DNA from: Streptomyces sp. RB17 | GTDB taxonomy: Bacteria > Actinomycetota > Actinomycetes > Streptomycetales > Streptomycetaceae | Direction of reading: 5' to 3' | DNA length: 64,000 nt | NCBI RefSeq assembly: GCF_009604455.1 | Contig: NZ_WEGL01000002.1 | Span: 186,001 to 250,000 of the forward strand | Shown: positions 34,965 through 44,420 of the stretch, piece after piece | Layout of the letters: each line of letters starts with the position of its first letter | Position numbering within the stretch: position 1 is the stretch's first letter | The notes under the pieces: model-generated | Told to the model about the DNA's origin: nothing | What the model saw: only the letters and a program-made list of their open reading frames with translations | Database searches by the model: none | Position numbers and translations under genes: made by a program

Positions 34965-35051
34965 ACGTCCTCCTCGGCCATACGTCCTCCGTCCTGCGCA
35001 CGTGCTCCGCGCCTTCGGGCTCTCGGCGTCGGTCCGCCCCCGGTGCGGGCG

Positions 35052-35864
35052 TCAGGGTTTCACGGCCACGGCGCCGTACTGGGGCACCGCGGCGGCGTCC
35101 GCCGACCCGGCGCGCCACTGCGAGCAGGGCACCAGCCCCGGCTCGACCAGCTCCAGGCCGTCGAGGAAACCGGCGATCTCCGCGCGGCTGCGGGCGGTGA
35201 TCGGCGGGGTGGCGTTGGCGTTCCAGAACTCCATCGCGGCCCGGTTGCCCTCGCCGCCCACGTCGGGGTCGTGCGTCGGGTGGGTGAGGACGAGATGGCT
35301 GCCCGACGGCAGCGCCGCGATGAGCCGCCGTACGACGTCACGGGCCTGGCCGGTGTCCAGGACGAAGTTCAGGATGCCCAGCATCATCAGCGCGACCGGC
35401 CGGCTCAGGTCCAGGGTCTTGGCGGCGCGCTGCAGGATGCCGTCCGGGTCGTGCACATCGGCGTCGATGTAGTCGGTGACGCCCTCGGGGGAGCTGGTGA
35501 GCAGCGAGCGGGCGTGCACGAGCACGATCGGGTCGTTGTCGACGTAGACGATCCGTGACTCGGGGGCGATCCGCTGCGCGATCTCGTGGGTGTTGTCGAC
35601 GGTCGGCAGGCCGGTGCCGATGTCCAGGAACTGCCGTATCCCGCGCTCGGCGGTCAGGAACCGCACCGCCCGGGCCAGGAACGCCCGGTCCGCGCGGGCC
35701 ACCGCCCGGATCACCGGGAACATCCCGGCGACGTGCTCACCGACCCGCTGGTCGACCTCGTAGTTGTCCTTGCCGCCGATCCAGTAGTTCCACACCCGGG
35801 CGTTGTGCGCCACGGAGGTGTTCAGCTGCTCCGGTCCGGCCGTCGGGGAGTGGCTCTCGGTCAC
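35052..35864 (-). CDS. DUF574-type SAM-dependent methyltransferase, copy 1
   Basis: 270 residues from GTG 35864. Family features: NARVWNYWIGGKDNYEVDQR, FLDIGTGLPTVDNTHEIAQR (SAM-binding loop), RIVYVDNDPIVLVHARSLL, and GAVAVKP at the C-terminus. These proteins (PF04672) are numerous in Streptomyces and mostly uncharacterised. A paralogue sits 1.1 kb away, beyond the HAD gene. The target is unknown; there is no obvious biosynthetic partner. Confidence 0.9.
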   Translation of the reverse strand: MTESHSPTAGPEQLNTSVAHNARVWNYWIGGKDNYEVDQRVGEHVAGMFPVIRAVARADRAFLARAVRFLTAERGIRQFLDIGTGLPTVDNTHEIAQRIAPESRIVYVDNDPIVLVHARSLLTSSPEGVTDYIDADVHDPDGILQRAAKTLDLSRPVALMMLGILNFVLDTGQARDVVRRLIAALPSGSHLVLTHPTHDPDVGGEGNRAAMEFWNANATPPITARSRAEIAGFLDGLELVEPGLVPCSQWRAGSADAAAVPQYGAVAVKP

Positions 35865-35961
35865 GTCGCCGCCCTTCTCCGGTTGCGGTCCTCCGCCGTC
35901 ATTGTGCCGCCCGGTGATCGCGCTGTCCCGGGAAACGCGCACCGTGGGCGGTTCGGGGCGA

Positions 35962-36017
35962 CTCCGGGACGTTTCGGTGCACGAGGGGCCGGCTCCGGGA
36001 CGTTTCGGCGCATGAGG
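35962..36017. repeat. Two-copy direct repeat, 31-bp period, upstream of the HAD gene
   Basis: CTCCGGGACGTTTCGG begins at 35962 and again at 35993. Each copy continues GCA(C/T)GAGG, with only C/T differences over about 25 bases. It lies in the divergent region between the methyltransferase and HAD genes (35865-36057), which otherwise holds no gene. A regulatory role is possible. Confidence 0.8.
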
Positions 36018-36057
36018 AACACTGGACCGGTACGCCGTCCCCGACCGGAAGCAGGAC

Positions 36058-36912
36058 ATGCCCGCCACGCCCGCCCCCCTCCTCGACACTCCCCACCCGC
36101 CCGCCGGCCCCGCCGACATCCGGCTGATCGTCACCGACATGGACGGCACGCTGCTGGACGACGCCAAGCGGATTCCTGAGGGGCTGTGGCCGATGCTCGC
36201 CGAACTGCGCCGGCGGGGCGTGCTGTTCAGCCCCGCGAGCGGCCGCCAGTACGCCACGCTGGCCCGGCAGTTCGCCGAGGTCGCCGAGGGCATGGTGTTC
36301 ATCGCGGAGAACGGCACGTACGTGGTCCGTGACGGCGTGGAGCTGAGCTCCGACCCGATGGACGAGCCGGTCGCCGCCGGGGTGGCCCGTACGGTACGAC
36401 GGCTGGTGGCGGACGGCGTGGACGTCGGCGCCGTGGTGTGCGGCAAGCGTTCGGCGTACGTCGAGCGGACGGACGAGGCGTTCCTGGCGGAGGTCCGCAA
36501 GTACTACGTCGAGCACCGGATCGTCGAGGACGTCACCGCCGTCGAGGACGACGTGATCAAGGTCGCGCTGTTCGACTTCGGGGCCGCCGAGCACTCCACC
36601 GCCCCGGCCCTCGCCGAGTTCGCCGCCACCCACCAGGTCGTCGTCTCCGGCGAGCACTGGGTGGACGTCATGAACCGCACCGCCAACAAGGGCACCGCGC
36701 TGCGCGGCCTGCAGCGGGCGCTCGGCATCACGCCGGCGCAGACCATGGTCTTCGGCGACTACCTCAACGACCTGGAGATGCTCGACGCCGCCGACTGGTC
36801 CTTCGCCATGGCCAACGCCCATCCCGACGTCGTCCGCCGGGCCCGCCACCTCGCCCCGTCCAACAACGACAACGGCGTGCTGCGGACCGTCTCCCGCGTG
36901 CTCGGTCTGTAA
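36058..36912 (+). CDS. HAD-superfamily phosphatase, Cof type (IIB)
   Basis: 284 residues. Motif I LIVTDMDGTLLDD (nucleophile Asp), motif II FSPASGR (Ser), an IIB cap domain, motif III NKGTALRGLQRALGITPAQT (Lys), motif IV VFGDYLNDLEMLDAADWSFA. Cof-type HADs hydrolyse sugar phosphates, FMN or PLP. The N-terminus before DIRLIV is an unstructured Pro-rich 20 residues. It stands between two DUF574 methyltransferase genes. Confidence 0.92.
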   Translation: MPATPAPLLDTPHPPAGPADIRLIVTDMDGTLLDDAKRIPEGLWPMLAELRRRGVLFSPASGRQYATLARQFAEVAEGMVFIAENGTYVVRDGVELSSDPMDEPVAAGVARTVRRLVADGVDVGAVVCGKRSAYVERTDEAFLAEVRKYYVEHRIVEDVTAVEDDVIKVALFDFGAAEHSTAPALAEFAATHQVVVSGEHWVDVMNRTANKGTALRGLQRALGITPAQTMVFGDYLNDLEMLDAADWSFAMANAHPDVVRRARHLAPSNNDNGVLRTVSRVLGL

Positions 36913-36926
36913 CCGGTGCGAGCCCG

Positions 36927-37727
36927 TCAGGGCTTGCGGCCCACCGCGCCGTACAGCGACACCGGGGCCGCCTCGTCCGGGGACGGTTCGCCGCGCCAGG
37001 CGTCGACCGGTGCGACGCCGGGCGCCAGCAGGTCGAGGCCCTCGAAGAACGCGGCCACCTCGTCGCGGGAGCGTGCGACCAGGGTCACCCCGCCGGCGGC
37101 GTACGCGGCGATGCCCTGCTCGACGTTCTCCGGCTCGAAGTCGGCCGTCATCATCGACAGCACCAGGCAGCTGCCCGGCGCCAGCGCGTCGACCAGCGTC
37201 GACACCACCTCGCGGGCGCCGTCCTCGTCGGTGACGAAGTGCAGCAGCGCGATCAGGGAAAGGGCCACCGGGCGGCCGAGGTCCAGCACGCGGGCGGCCT
37301 GTTCGAGGATGCCGCGCGGATCGCGGGCGTCGGCCTGCACGTACTCCGTCACGCCCTCGGGCGTGCCGCGCAGCAGCGCGCCGGCGTGGGCCAGCACGAT
37401 CGGGTCGTTGTCGACGTAGACGACCCGCGCGTCGGGCGCCACCGACTGGGCGATCCGGTGCAGGTTCGGCTCGGTCGGTATGCCGGTGCCGATGTCCAGG
37501 AACTGGCGGATGCCGTCCTCGGCGAGCGCGCGCGTGACCCGGTGCATGAACGCGCGGTTGGCGCGCGCGGCCCGGAGCGCGCCGCCCCCGTCCACGGCGG
37601 CGATCTGCCGGCCGAGCCGCTCGTCGACCGGGTAGTTGTCCTTGCCGCCGAGGAACCAGTCGTACACCCGGGCCGGATGCGGCCGTGTGGTGTCGATGTG
37701 CTGTGCGGCCGGCCCGGTCCCCGTCAC
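36927..37727 (-). CDS. DUF574-type SAM-dependent methyltransferase, copy 2
   Basis: 266 residues from GTG 37727, chosen for GGGAG about 6 bases upstream; the open frame extends to 37778. It shows the same framework as copy 1: PARVYDWFLGGKDNYPVDER, FLDIGTGIPTEPNLHRIAQS, RVVYVDNDPIVLAHAGALL, LYGAVGRKP. The level of similarity indicates paralogues from an older duplication rather than a recent copy. It converges on the HAD gene. Confidence 0.9.
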   Translation of the reverse strand: MTGTGPAAQHIDTTRPHPARVYDWFLGGKDNYPVDERLGRQIAAVDGGGALRAARANRAFMHRVTRALAEDGIRQFLDIGTGIPTEPNLHRIAQSVAPDARVVYVDNDPIVLAHAGALLRGTPEGVTEYVQADARDPRGILEQAARVLDLGRPVALSLIALLHFVTDEDGAREVVSTLVDALAPGSCLVLSMMTADFEPENVEQGIAAYAAGGVTLVARSRDEVAAFFEGLDLLAPGVAPVDAWRGEPSPDEAAPVSLYGAVGRKP

Positions 37728-37774
37728 CTGCTGCTCCCTCGCTCCCGCCGAATGCGAGCAGCAGTCTGACACGA

Positions 37775-38422
37775 TCATGCCGCGCGGCGCAGACAGTCTT
37801 CGGCCACCTCCTTGTCGAGCGCGGCCCGCACCAACGCGGCGGCCAGCACGGCCGGTTCGGTCCTCCCGGCCAGCTCGGTGAGCTTGTGCGGGTCCTTCGG
37901 CAGGCCGAGCCGCTGGGCCCCGGAGAGCGCCTTGCCGTCCAGGTAGGGCGCCACTTCGGGCCAGACGCGCTGGGCCTCGCGCAGGAAGATGTCGGCGCCG
38001 GCCGGACCGACCCCCGGCTCCTCCTGGAGCAGCCGCTTGAGTTCCCCGGTGTCGCCGTGCGCCTCCTCGTGCAGCCGGCGCAGGTCGCCGGACCAGCGGT
38101 CCAGCAGCAGCTCGGCGCCGTCGCCGAGCTGGGTGGCGGTGCGCTCGTCGTAGCGCCGGTAGCCGCCGCGGCCGAGCGCGTCCACCCGCTGCTGCCAGTC
38201 CGCGTCGGCCATGCGGCGCGGGCTGTCCAGATGGTCCTCGTGCAGGGCCTGCGCGGCGGCCACCGCGACCGAGGCGTGGATCCGGGCGCTGAGCAGCAGG
38301 GCCAGCACCAGCAGCCGGTACAGCGGCTGCGGGGTGTCCTTCAGCCGGATGCCCGCCTCCTCGGCGTAGGTCTGCCCGTACTCCGACAGCAGTTCGCGCA
38401 GGACTCGTTCGTCGTGGTTCAT
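37775..38422 (-). CDS. Endonuclease III-like HhH protein, probably catalytically altered
   Basis: 215 residues. The helical core resembles EndoIII: LYRLLVLALLLSARIHASVA (compare the LLSAQ region) and a helix-hairpin-helix LQEEPGVGPAGADIFLREAQ. The catalytic Lys of the usual LPGVGxKTA hairpin is absent (Pro-Ala here), and there is no C-terminal 4Fe-4S cysteine motif. It may bind DNA without glycosylase activity. Operon-like with DUF3140 (22 bp apart). Confidence 0.7.
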   Translation of the reverse strand: MNHDERVLRELLSEYGQTYAEEAGIRLKDTPQPLYRLLVLALLLSARIHASVAVAAAQALHEDHLDSPRRMADADWQQRVDALGRGGYRRYDERTATQLGDGAELLLDRWSGDLRRLHEEAHGDTGELKRLLQEEPGVGPAGADIFLREAQRVWPEVAPYLDGKALSGAQRLGLPKDPHKLTELAGRTEPAVLAAALVRAALDKEVAEDCLRRAA

Positions 38423-38443
38423 GGCTGCGGCTCCGGGGCTGGG

Positions 38444-38776
38444 CTAGGGCTTGAGCGGGTCGTGGCCGAGCGACATCAGCTGGTGCCGGCGGCCGGTGTC
38501 CTCGGCCTCGGGCTCCTCCTCCATGTCCACCAGGTCACCGACGGTGTCCACGACCTTCCGCAGCACGCCGAGGTCGTCATCGGTGAGGTCCATGCGGCGT
38601 TTCTGGAGGATCGCGAGGACGCGCTGCCCGACCGGTGAACCCGCCTGATCCGGCAGGGGCTCGGTCAGCTCGCCGGAGTCCCGGACCCGCAGCCAGTCCG
38701 CGAGCTCGGCCGAGGTCATGTTCACCACGCGGTGGAAGTTCTCCCACAGCGCGTCGAGTTCGAGCGAGTCGGCCAT
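38444..38776 (-). CDS. DUF3140 protein
   Basis: 110 residues from ATG 38776. The LWENFHRVVNMTSAELADWL block is the recognisable DUF3140 core. It is followed by VGQRVLAILQKRRMDLTDDD and LGVLRKVVDTVGDLVDMEEE, an all-helical, acidic protein. DUF3140 members may bind DNA or act as a histone-like partner, but no function is established. It lies upstream of the EndoIII-like gene in the same direction. Confidence 0.82.
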   Translation of the reverse strand: MADSLELDALWENFHRVVNMTSAELADWLRVRDSGELTEPLPDQAGSPVGQRVLAILQKRRMDLTDDDLGVLRKVVDTVGDLVDMEEEPEAEDTGRRHQLMSLGHDPLKP

Positions 38777-38952
38777 GGGGCTTTCCCCTTTCGCATACGG
38801 TCCCGCCGGTTTCACATGTGGCCCCGCCGGCCCGTCACGTGGCGTCGGGCGGCGAGTCCCACCTCGTCCAGCTGGAAGTGGATCGACCGGGTTGCGTACG
38901 GTCCTGTCCGAAGGGGCGGGTGCCCAGCGCGTCAGGGGGCAAACGGGCCTGA

Positions 38953-39762
38953 TCAGCGGGGCAGCGCCCGGTCCAGGAAGCGGATCACCTCGGCGAAGAC
39001 CTCCTTCTTGTCCGTCTCGTGGAACACCTCGTGCCGCGCCCCGGCGAAGATCCGCTCGGTCGGTCGTGAGCCGGCCAGCCGCTCCACGCCCACCCGGCTG
39101 CCGGACAGCGGCACCAGCCGGTCATCGTCCCCGTGCAGCCACAGCAGCGGCAGCGGGCCGATGTCACCCGCCCGGTCGACGGTCCGAAGGGTCCGGGCGA
39201 ACGCCTCGAGCGTCGGCCGCTTCATCGGCCCGTGCCACACCAGCGGATCGGCCGCGTAGGCGGCGCCGACGGCCGGGTCCCGGGAGAGCGCGGCCGGGCT
39301 CACCGGGGTGTCCGGGATCTCCGGCAGGGCCAGCAGCCGCCCGGGCAGCTCCCAGGCGCCGATCACCGGCCCGGACAGGATCAGCGCGCTCAGCTCGGCG
39401 CCGTACCGCTGCGCGTAGCGGGCCGCGATCAGTCCGCCCATGGAGTGGCCGACCAGGACGAGCGGCAGGCCGGGGTGCGCGGCCCGGGCGAGGTCGGCCA
39501 CCGCGTGCACATCGCCGACCACGTCCTCGAAGTCCTCGATCAGCACCCGCTCACCGGCCGACCTGCCGTGGCCGACGTGATCGGGCCCGTACACGGCGGC
39601 CCCGTGGCCGGTCAGTACGGCGGCCAGCTCGTCGTACCGGCCCGCGTGCTCGCCGTATCCGTGCACCACCAGCGCCAGGTACGCCGGTGCGGGGTGCGGC
39701 CACTCGCGTACGGCCACCGGGCCGTGCGTTCCGTGGAGGGTGTGTTCGCGGACGTGGTGCAT
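38953..39762 (-). CDS. Alpha/beta hydrolase, monoacylglycerol lipase/lysophospholipase type
   Basis: 269 residues. ALVVHGYGEHAGRYDELAAV (oxyanion HGxGEH), nucleophile elbow VLVGHSMGGLIAARYAQRYG, Asp in LLWLHGDDDRLVPLSGSR, His in GARHEVFHETDKKEVFAEVI. These are Hydrolase_4 (MGL/PldB) signatures; it probably cleaves monoacylglycerols or lysolipids. It is divergent from the thiolase/acyl-CoA synthetase pair across an operator-like dyad, which suggests coordinated lipid use. Confidence 0.9.
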   Translation of the reverse strand: MHHVREHTLHGTHGPVAVREWPHPAPAYLALVVHGYGEHAGRYDELAAVLTGHGAAVYGPDHVGHGRSAGERVLIEDFEDVVGDVHAVADLARAAHPGLPLVLVGHSMGGLIAARYAQRYGAELSALILSGPVIGAWELPGRLLALPEIPDTPVSPAALSRDPAVGAAYAADPLVWHGPMKRPTLEAFARTLRTVDRAGDIGPLPLLWLHGDDDRLVPLSGSRVGVERLAGSRPTERIFAGARHEVFHETDKKEVFAEVIRFLDRALPR

Positions 39763-39833
39763 GTCTCCTCCGGGTGGGTCGGTGAAGCCCCGGAGGATCT
39801 TCCCAGCGGGCCGGGCGGAGGTCTATAGTCTAA

Positions 39834-39850
39834 AACTAGCAGTGCTAATT
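39834..39850. promoter_or_regulatory. Operator-like dyad TAGCA-G-TGCTA between lipase-like and thiolase genes
   Basis: AACTAGCAGTGCTAATT pairs at 7 of 8 positions about the central G and lies in an AT-rich patch of the divergent promoter region. TetR-family regulators of acyl-CoA metabolism often bind sites of this form. None is encoded next to it. Confidence 0.55.
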
Positions 39851-39939
39851 AAGTGGCCGCGTGCGATCCGTCCACGTGTCCCCGTGTGGTCCGCTGATCG
39901 ACAACGCCGTGGATCAGTCGTAGGTCAGGAGTCGAAGCC

Positions 39940-41127
<1,188 letters not shown>

Positions 41128-41187
41128 CGCTTTCCCGACGGGGGATCTGGTCGGTCGAGCCGCAGCAAGGAAACGGAGCAGCACTCC

Positions 41188-42714
41188 ATGGCAACCCTGT
41201 CCGTCGCCGCCATCCTCGCCGAGAACGCCAGGCGCCGCCCTGACAAGACCGCGCTGGTCGAAGGGGACCTGCGGCTCACGTTCGCGCAGGTGTGGCGCCA
41301 GGCGCTCGCCCGGGCGGGTGCCCTCACTGGGCTCGGCGTACGGCCGGGGGACCGGGTCGCCCTGATGGCGCCGAACACCGCCGAGTTCCCGGTCGCCTAC
41401 TACGCGATCGCCGCGGCGGGCGGGGTCGTCGTCCCCGTGCATCTGCTGCTGTCGGCCGGCGAGGTGGAGCACGTACTTCGGGACAGCGGGGCGACGCTGC
41501 TGCTCGTCCATCCGGCCCAGGCGGAGACCGGCCGAGCCGCCGCCGAGGCCACCGGCGTCCATGTGGTCGTCCTGGGGGAGGAGTTCGACAGACTCGCCGC
41601 CGACGCCGAGCCCTTGCCGTCGTACGTCACCCGCACCGCCGACGACCCGGCGGTGATCTTCTACACGAGCGGCACGACCGGCGTGCCGAAGGGTGCCGTG
41701 CTGAGCCACTTCAACCTCGTGATGAACGCGACCGTCAACGCCTTCGACGCCAACGACATCCGCGCCGACGACATCGCCCTCGGCGCGCTGCCGCTGTTCC
41801 ACGCCTTCGGCCAGACGGTGTCGCTCAACTCCACCTGGCGGGCGGGCGCCACGCTCGTGCTGCTGCCCCGCTTCGACGCCGCCCGGGCCATCGAGCTGAT
41901 GGTCAAGGAGGGCGTGAACTCCTTCCACGGCGTGCCGACCATGTTCGTCGCCCTCGCGGCGGCCGCCCCGGACGCCGGCGCGCTGCCCGCCCTGCGGGTG
42001 TGCGTCTCCGGCGGGGCCTCGCTCCCGGTCGCCGTACTGGAGCGGTTCGAGGACGCGTTCGGGGCGAGGATCTACGAGGGGTACGGGCTGTCGGAGACCT
42101 CGCCGACGGCCACCGTCAACCAGCCCGTGTTCGGCACCCGCGCGGGCACCATCGGGCATCCGCTGTGGGGCATCGACGTGGAGATCGCCCGCGCCGAGGT
42201 GGAGGGCCGCATCGAGCTGCTGCCGCCCGGCGAACTCGGCGAGGTCGTCATCCGCGGCCACAACGTCTTCTCCGGCTACCTCGGCCGGCCCGAGGCCACC
42301 GCCGAGGCCGTGATCGACGGCTGGTTCCGCACCGGCGACCTCGGCACCAAGGACGACGAGGGATTCCTGAGGATCGTCGACCGCAAGAAGGACGTCATCA
42401 TCCGCGGCGGCTACAACGTGTACCCGAGGGAGGTCGAGGAGGTGCTGATGCGCCACCCCGGCATCGCCCAGGTCGCGGTCATCGGCCTGCCCGACGAACT
42501 GCACGGCGAGGAAGTCTGCGCCGTCGTCGTACCGGCACCGGGCGCCGCGCCCGACGCCGCCGCGATCACCGACTGGTCGAAGGAGCACCTCGGCCGGCAC
42601 AAGTACCCCCGGCGCGTGGAGTTCACGGACGCCATGCCGCTCGGTCCCAGCATGAAGGTGCTCAAGCGGGAGTTGCGGGCGCGGTACGCGGAAGGGTCAC
42701 AGCGGGCGGGGTGA
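41188..42714 (+). CDS. Long-chain fatty acid--CoA ligase (ANL superfamily)
   Basis: 508 residues. ATP-binding P-loop FYTSGTTGVPKGAVLSH (about residue 155), A5 YEGYGLSETSPTATVNQPVF, A7 GWFRTGDLGTKDDEGFLRIV, A8 DRKKDVIIRGGYNVYPREVE, and the A10 Lys in PLGPSMKVLKRELR. It activates a carboxylic acid to acyl-CoA via acyl-AMP. With the thiolase it makes a minimal fatty-acid activation and cleavage pair; the other beta-oxidation enzymes must be encoded elsewhere. Confidence 0.93.
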   Translation: MATLSVAAILAENARRRPDKTALVEGDLRLTFAQVWRQALARAGALTGLGVRPGDRVALMAPNTAEFPVAYYAIAAAGGVVVPVHLLLSAGEVEHVLRDSGATLLLVHPAQAETGRAAAEATGVHVVVLGEEFDRLAADAEPLPSYVTRTADDPAVIFYTSGTTGVPKGAVLSHFNLVMNATVNAFDANDIRADDIALGALPLFHAFGQTVSLNSTWRAGATLVLLPRFDAARAIELMVKEGVNSFHGVPTMFVALAAAAPDAGALPALRVCVSGGASLPVAVLERFEDAFGARIYEGYGLSETSPTATVNQPVFGTRAGTIGHPLWGIDVEIARAEVEGRIELLPPGELGEVVIRGHNVFSGYLGRPEATAEAVIDGWFRTGDLGTKDDEGFLRIVDRKKDVIIRGGYNVYPREVEEVLMRHPGIAQVAVIGLPDELHGEEVCAVVVPAPGAAPDAAAITDWSKEHLGRHKYPRRVEFTDAMPLGPSMKVLKRELRARYAEGSQRAG

Positions 42715-42808
42715 ACCGGTCATAGCGGGCTGAAGGGTCACGGCAGGGGTCACCTGGCGAGACGGTCCTTACGCCGGAGGCTTGTCCGTACATAGCATCG
42801 GTCCCCGC

Positions 42809-43582
42809 ATGAACACGATGACGCTCTGGCACATATCCGGCTGGGGGTTCGCGGCGCTCGCCTTCGCGGCCCTGCTCGTCGGCTTCTCCAAAACCGCGGT
42901 GAGCGGGGCCAACACGGTCAGCCTCGCGATCTTCGCGGCGGTCCTGCCCGCCCGCGCCTCCACCGGGGTCCTGCTGCCCGTCCTGATCGCCGGTGACGTG
43001 CTCGCCGTGCTCACCTACCGGCGGCACGCCCACTGGCCCACCCTGTGGCGGCTGTTCCCGGCCGTCGCGGCCGGGGTGGTGGTCGGCACCCTCTTCCTGA
43101 TGTGGGCCGACGACGGGATCGTACGGACCTCGATCGGCGCGATCCTGCTGCTGATGGCGGGGGTGACGGTGTGGCGGCGGCGCACGGCGGACGCCGGGGA
43201 GGCCCCGGAGCAGGTCACCTCGCGCACCGGCCGTGCCAAGGCCCGCTCGTACGGCGTGCTCGGCGGGTTCACCACGATGGTCGCCAACGCGGGCGGCCCG
43301 GTGATGTCGATGTACCTGCTGTCGGCCGGCTTCCGGAAGCTGGGCTTCCTCGGCACCTCGGCCTTCTTCTTCCTCATCGTGAACGTGTCCAAGGTGCCGT
43401 TCAGCGCGGGGCTCGGTCTGATCGACGGGCGCTCGCTGCTTCTCGACGCGGCGCTCGCGCTGTTCGTCGTGCCCGGTGCGTTGTTCGGCAAGTGGGCTGT
43501 GAACAGGATCAACCAGCGACTCTTCGAACAACTCGTGATCGCGGCGACGATCGTGGGCGGAGCGCAACTGCTACTGCGCTAG
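42809..43582 (+). CDS. TauE/SafE-family sulfite/anion exporter
   Basis: 257 residues from ATG 42809 (the frame is open from 42782). Eight or so helices, with the family duplication visible: FAALAFAALLVGFSKTAVSG in the first half and YGVLGGFTTMVANAGGPVMS in the second (FxK.a.sG / G-f-T-x-NAGGP motifs). It exports sulfite, sulfoacetate or related organic anions. A TAGCAT box 10 bp before the ATG suggests a nearly leaderless message. Its 3' end overlaps the convergent HAD gene by 12 bp. Confidence 0.9.
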   Translation: MNTMTLWHISGWGFAALAFAALLVGFSKTAVSGANTVSLAIFAAVLPARASTGVLLPVLIAGDVLAVLTYRRHAHWPTLWRLFPAVAAGVVVGTLFLMWADDGIVRTSIGAILLLMAGVTVWRRRTADAGEAPEQVTSRTGRAKARSYGVLGGFTTMVANAGGPVMSMYLLSAGFRKLGFLGTSAFFFLIVNVSKVPFSAGLGLIDGRSLLLDAALALFVVPGALFGKWAVNRINQRLFEQLVIAATIVGGAQLLLR

Positions 43583-44359
43583 CCCCAGCAGGGCCGGGAG
43601 GTCCGCGAAGGAGTCCAGGACGTGGTCGGGGGTGCCGCTCGCCCGCTCCAGGGTCTCCGGCAGGAACTTGCCCGTGCGGACCAACGCCCCGGTGATGCCG
43701 AGCCGCTGGGCCGCGAGGACGTCGTACTCGACATCGTCCCCGATCATCAACGCCTGCTCCGCGCCCACCCCGAGACGCCCGAGGGCCGCCTCGAAGAACG
43801 CCCGCGAGGGCTTGCCGGTGACCTCCGCCTCGACCCCGGCGGCCGCCTCCAGGCCCGCCAGGAACGCCCCCGCGTCCAGCTGGAGTCCCTCGTCCGTCCG
43901 CCAGTACAGGTTCCGGTGCAGGGCGACCAGCCGCGCGCCCCGCTGAAGCCGGGCGAAGGCACGGTTGAGCGCCTCGTAACCGAACTCCGGCCCGGCGCCG
44001 CCGAGCAGGACGACGTCCGGTACCGCGTCGTCGGAGTCGCCGACGAGGGTGATCCCCTCCAGGTCCTCCCCGATGTCCCCGCTGTTCAACAGCGCGACGC
44101 GGGCTCCGGCCAGGTGGGCGCAGGTGGCCGCTGGGGCAGTCAGGACGTCCTCGGCACCCACCGGGAATCCCACGTCCGCGAGCGATCCCGCGATGGACGC
44201 CCGGGACCGGGACGTCGTGTTGGTCACCAGGACCACCCCCAGTCCCGCGTCCCTCACCGCCCGCAGCGCCTCCACCGCGCCCGGCAGCGGCTTCCAGGAG
44301 ACGGTGAGGACACCGTCGATGTCGATCAGCACGGCATGTACGGATGCCACGGTTCGCAT
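43571..44359 (-). CDS. HAD-IIA phosphatase (NagD/LHPP-like)
   Basis: 262 residues. Motif I AVLIDIDGVLTVSWKPLPGA, motif II VLVTNTTSRS (Thr), C2A cap, motif III Lys in EVTGKPSRAFFEAALGRLGV, motif IV ALMIGDDVEYDVLAAQRLGI. The LHPP/NagD class dephosphorylates small phospho-compounds. The 3' end overlaps the TauE gene tail-to-tail; the 5' end is 61 bp from the divergent cobK. Confidence 0.9.
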   Translation of the reverse strand: MRTVASVHAVLIDIDGVLTVSWKPLPGAVEALRAVRDAGLGVVLVTNTTSRSRASIAGSLADVGFPVGAEDVLTAPAATCAHLAGARVALLNSGDIGEDLEGITLVGDSDDAVPDVVLLGGAGPEFGYEALNRAFARLQRGARLVALHRNLYWRTDEGLQLDAGAFLAGLEAAAGVEAEVTGKPSRAFFEAALGRLGVGAEQALMIGDDVEYDVLAAQRLGITGALVRTGKFLPETLERASGTPDHVLDSFADLPALLGLAQ

Positions 44360-44420
44360 GGCTCCGACCGTAGCGACCCGGACGCCGGACCGTCCCGTAC
44401 GACCTCGTACGCTCACCCCT

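Noticed and set aside
44360..44420. Cobalamin riboswitch near cobK
   Set aside because: Only 61 bp separate cobK from the divergent gene, and no B12-box sequence is present there or before cobF.
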